A DNA stretch of 64,000 bases from Saccharicrinis aurantiacus (GTDB lineage Bacteria > Bacteroidota > Bacteroidia > Bacteroidales > Marinilabiliaceae): NCBI RefSeq assembly GCF_001660705.2, contig NZ_LYBV02000039.1, forward strand, positions 1 through 64,000, written 5' to 3'. Positions within the stretch are counted from its first letter, which is position 1; each line of letters starts with the position of its first letter. The translations under genes and the position numbers were made by a program. The notes below the pieces were generated by a model. The model had not been told where the DNA came from. It made no database searches and worked only from the letters and a program-made list of their open reading frames with translations. Shown here in pieces: positions 62,249 through 64,000 of this stretch.

Positions 62249-63736
62249 ATGAGTAATACCTTTAAACAGTTTAAGCTTACCGTAATTCAAAGTTTTTTTT
62301 ACAGCTTAGGGAATTTTGCTGGAAAGTTCTCAGGAATTATCCTGCTTCCTATTTATTCATTTTATTTACCTATTGAAGAATTTGGCTTGTATGCCCTTTT
62401 TGAAGCAATATTTCAAGTGTTTCAAGTATTTTCAGGACTAGGTATTAAACTGGGACTTTCAAGGTGGTATTGGGATCAGAAAGAGGAACAGGATCGTAAG
62501 AGTTTATTTTTTACAACTTTTGTGTTTAATTCAATCGTATGCATACTATTAAGTATTATCATCTATTTTTCATTTAACCTTCTAAGTGATTATTACTTCA
62601 AGTCTCCAATAAACTCTTCACTTGCCTTACTATTTGTTGTTGGTAATTTAATTCGATTATTTACTGAGGTCCCAATGCTACTGCTTCGCATCCAACATAA
62701 GGCGAAACGACATTCGGTTCTTCAAGTTATTCAGTTACTCAGTTTTGTTGCGTTTGTAGCTGTATTTCTAGCTATTTTTGATTTAGGCTTATATGGGATA
62801 TTCTGGGCTACAATTTTTTCATTTCTAATCCAAACCTTACTATTACTTCCTGATATCTTTAGAAATATATTTTTTAAAATAGAATGGAAGAAAACTATAG
62901 AAATGCTTCGTTATGGATTCCCTGTTGCATTAGGAAATATGGTGAATGTAGCTTTTGCTTTTACTGATAAATATTTCATCAATATATTTTCAAACTTAAA
63001 ACAAGTCGGAACCTTTACCTTATCTCATAAAATATCCAATGTAGTTAACTTGTTGGTCGTAAATAGTTTTATTAGTGCTTATATGCACTCGTATTTTAAA
63101 ACTGTGGATTCTTCGGATAGTGATTCCTTTTTTTCTCGATCATTCACCTATTTTTATTTGGTTATTTCTTTTTTTAGCCTGCTAATTATTTTGTTTATCG
63201 ATGAGTTGGTACTAGTTCTTACGGCAAATAATGAACAGTATGGAGGCTCAAGTGCTATAATCCCTGTGCTTACAATAGGTTTAATTTTTGGAGGAGTTCG
63301 GCAAATGCTCTTATTGCCTATTAATAAGGTTAAGAAGACGAAAGTTATTGGTATTGTTTCAGTTGTAGCTGGAGCTATTAATGTATTGCTTAATTATTTA
63401 CTTATTCCTGAATGGAAAGCTTTAGGAGCGGCATATGCTACTGGAATAGTGCAGTTATTGTCGGCTTTAACCTTATTGTATTTTACACTCAAGTATGTGA
63501 AAATGAAATTTGAGTGGCTGAGGTTATTACTATTAACAATAGCCTTTGTTTTTTGCGTATCACTAGGCTATTTGATACAGGTAGATTCAATTATCATTTC
63601 AATACTGATTAAAGTATCTATTGTGGCTTTATGGATGGGTTTATTGCTTGTAAGTAGGTTTTTATTGCCTGAAGAGCTTTTACGAATAAAACAGTTTTGG
63701 GCAAAATGGAGTAAGAAACTACCTTTCCTAAGTTAA
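62249..63736 (+). CDS. Oligosaccharide flippase (Wzx-like)
   Basis: 495 residues, about twelve to fourteen transmembrane helices; LYGIFWATIFSFLIQTLLLL and an internal FTDKYFINIFSNLKQVGTF segment fit the polysaccharide biosynthesis/MATE flippase family. Distinct from the flippase at 45.9 kb. It faces the partial glycosyltransferase beyond it, marking the start of a surface-polysaccharide cluster that continues past the window. The 256 bp before it hold the deoC terminator and nothing else recognised. Confidence 0.88.
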   Translation: MSNTFKQFKLTVIQSFFYSLGNFAGKFSGIILLPIYSFYLPIEEFGLYALFEAIFQVFQVFSGLGIKLGLSRWYWDQKEEQDRKSLFFTTFVFNSIVCILLSIIIYFSFNLLSDYYFKSPINSSLALLFVVGNLIRLFTEVPMLLLRIQHKAKRHSVLQVIQLLSFVAFVAVFLAIFDLGLYGIFWATIFSFLIQTLLLLPDIFRNIFFKIEWKKTIEMLRYGFPVALGNMVNVAFAFTDKYFINIFSNLKQVGTFTLSHKISNVVNLLVVNSFISAYMHSYFKTVDSSDSDSFFSRSFTYFYLVISFFSLLIILFIDELVLVLTANNEQYGGSSAIIPVLTIGLIFGGVRQMLLLPINKVKKTKVIGIVSVVAGAINVLLNYLLIPEWKALGAAYATGIVQLLSALTLLYFTLKYVKMKFEWLRLLLLTIAFVFCVSLGYLIQVDSIIISILIKVSIVALWMGLLLVSRFLLPEELLRIKQFWAKWSKKLPFLS

Positions 63737-64000
63737 GGTATATTTGGCTAGTTTTATTTTAAACCAATTAATTAGTTTCCTCTGTAGAGAAGTGTCATAA
63801 AATCGTTTAAAACGTGACTGAATAATAGGGTTAGATAAATTATCAGGGCAAAAATTATAATTTAATTCAGATACATTTTCAAGTTCTGAATTATATCTGC
63901 TAGTTTTTTTCATGTGAGTGCCTGATCCATCAATTCCAATATTGTTTACCAATGATTTAGATGGATAAACGCTTGGCTTTTGAGCTTTAAATCCACCGTA
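63728..64000 (-). CDS. C-terminal end of a glycosyltransferase (cut by the window edge)
   Basis: Open without interruption from base 64000 to the TAA at 63728, so the 91 codons are the end of a gene extending to the right. The segment KSLVNNIGIDGSGTHMKKTS is the pattern seen near the C-terminus of Bacteroidota family 2 glycosyltransferases (SLVxNIGxDGSGTH), followed by a basic tail. The last 9 bp overlap the convergent flippase gene. Donor and acceptor sugars cannot be judged. Confidence 0.75.
   Translation of the reverse strand, partial: YGGFKAQKPSVYPSKSLVNNIGIDGSGTHMKKTSRYNSELENVSELNYNFCPDNLSNPIIQSRFKRFYDTSLQRKLINWFKIKLAKYTLT

Overview
The window is a piece of an AT-rich chromosome from a member of the Bacteroidota, most likely a marine relative of Bacteroidales/Marinilabiliales. 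The evidence is promoters of the TAnnTTTG type, TonB-dependent receptors with STN or carboxypeptidase-like N-terminal domains, an ECF sigma/FecR cassette, DUF4292, DUF2490 and SPOR proteins, PiT transporters with a PhoU-like tail, and tRNA genes without an encoded CCA. The order-level placement is inference.

Layout. (1) About 1-6.7 kb is one side of an integrated mobilizable element lying against the 3' end of a tRNA-Met gene: ParA and a small ribbon-helix-helix-like partner, a relaxase with its MobC-like accessory, a CHC2/Toprim primase-like protein, a RepA-like ATPase, an excisionase-type HTH protein, a candidate oriT and a 9-bp iteron-like array. No integrase is visible; it may lie left of position 1. 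(2) 6.9-22 kb is core and surface biology: a HAD phosphatase, a lipoprotein/ECF sigma/FecR/TonB-receptor operon, two identical tRNA-Asn genes, a PfkB kinase, a TonB receptor paired with an internally duplicated beta-helix-like lipoprotein, a striking 41-42 bp repeat array and a PiT phosphate transporter. (3) 22-27 kb holds larB and larC (nickel-pincer cofactor synthesis) followed by a Tat-exported ferredoxin, a NapH-like membrane ferredoxin, a Tat-exported DUF362 protein and a small His-containing membrane protein. (4) 27.4-35.2 kb is mostly + strand: a PhoR/PhoB-like two-component pair, a SPOR lipoprotein, a DUF2490 protein, an AMP-dependent acyl ligase and a Zn/Mn-type ABC importer. (5) 35.2-42.3 kb is mostly - strand: ispD, a CDF exporter, rhodanese, hemW, an Rrf2 regulator, a LutB-type protein and rpiB. 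(6) 42.3-43.36 kb is the longest gene-free stretch. (7) 43.4-64 kb is almost entirely + strand housekeeping: nadA, ruvB, dut, an envelope group (TPR lipoprotein, DUF4292, EnvC-like), ybeY, mnmG, ade, uvrC, dtd and deoC, then the start of a polysaccharide region with glycosyltransferases and a flippase.

The most interesting signal is that the gene-free stretch at 42.3-43.3 kb looks like the chromosomal replication origin. It has two exact TTATNCACA DnaA boxes plus degenerate ones, four copies of TTTAAACA, nested inverted repeats and diverging gene orientation. It is flanked by near-perfect chromosomal parS sites at 39.33 kb, 54.39 kb and 54.61 kb, with mnmG (gidA) 10 kb away. Other items worth following are the 41-42 bp array (about four helical turns per repeat) between the PiT gene and a TonB receptor, the association of lar genes with Tat/Fe-S/DUF362 proteins, the element's iterons and oriT-like structure, and a duplicated 5'-leader-like sequence at 36.7-36.84 kb.
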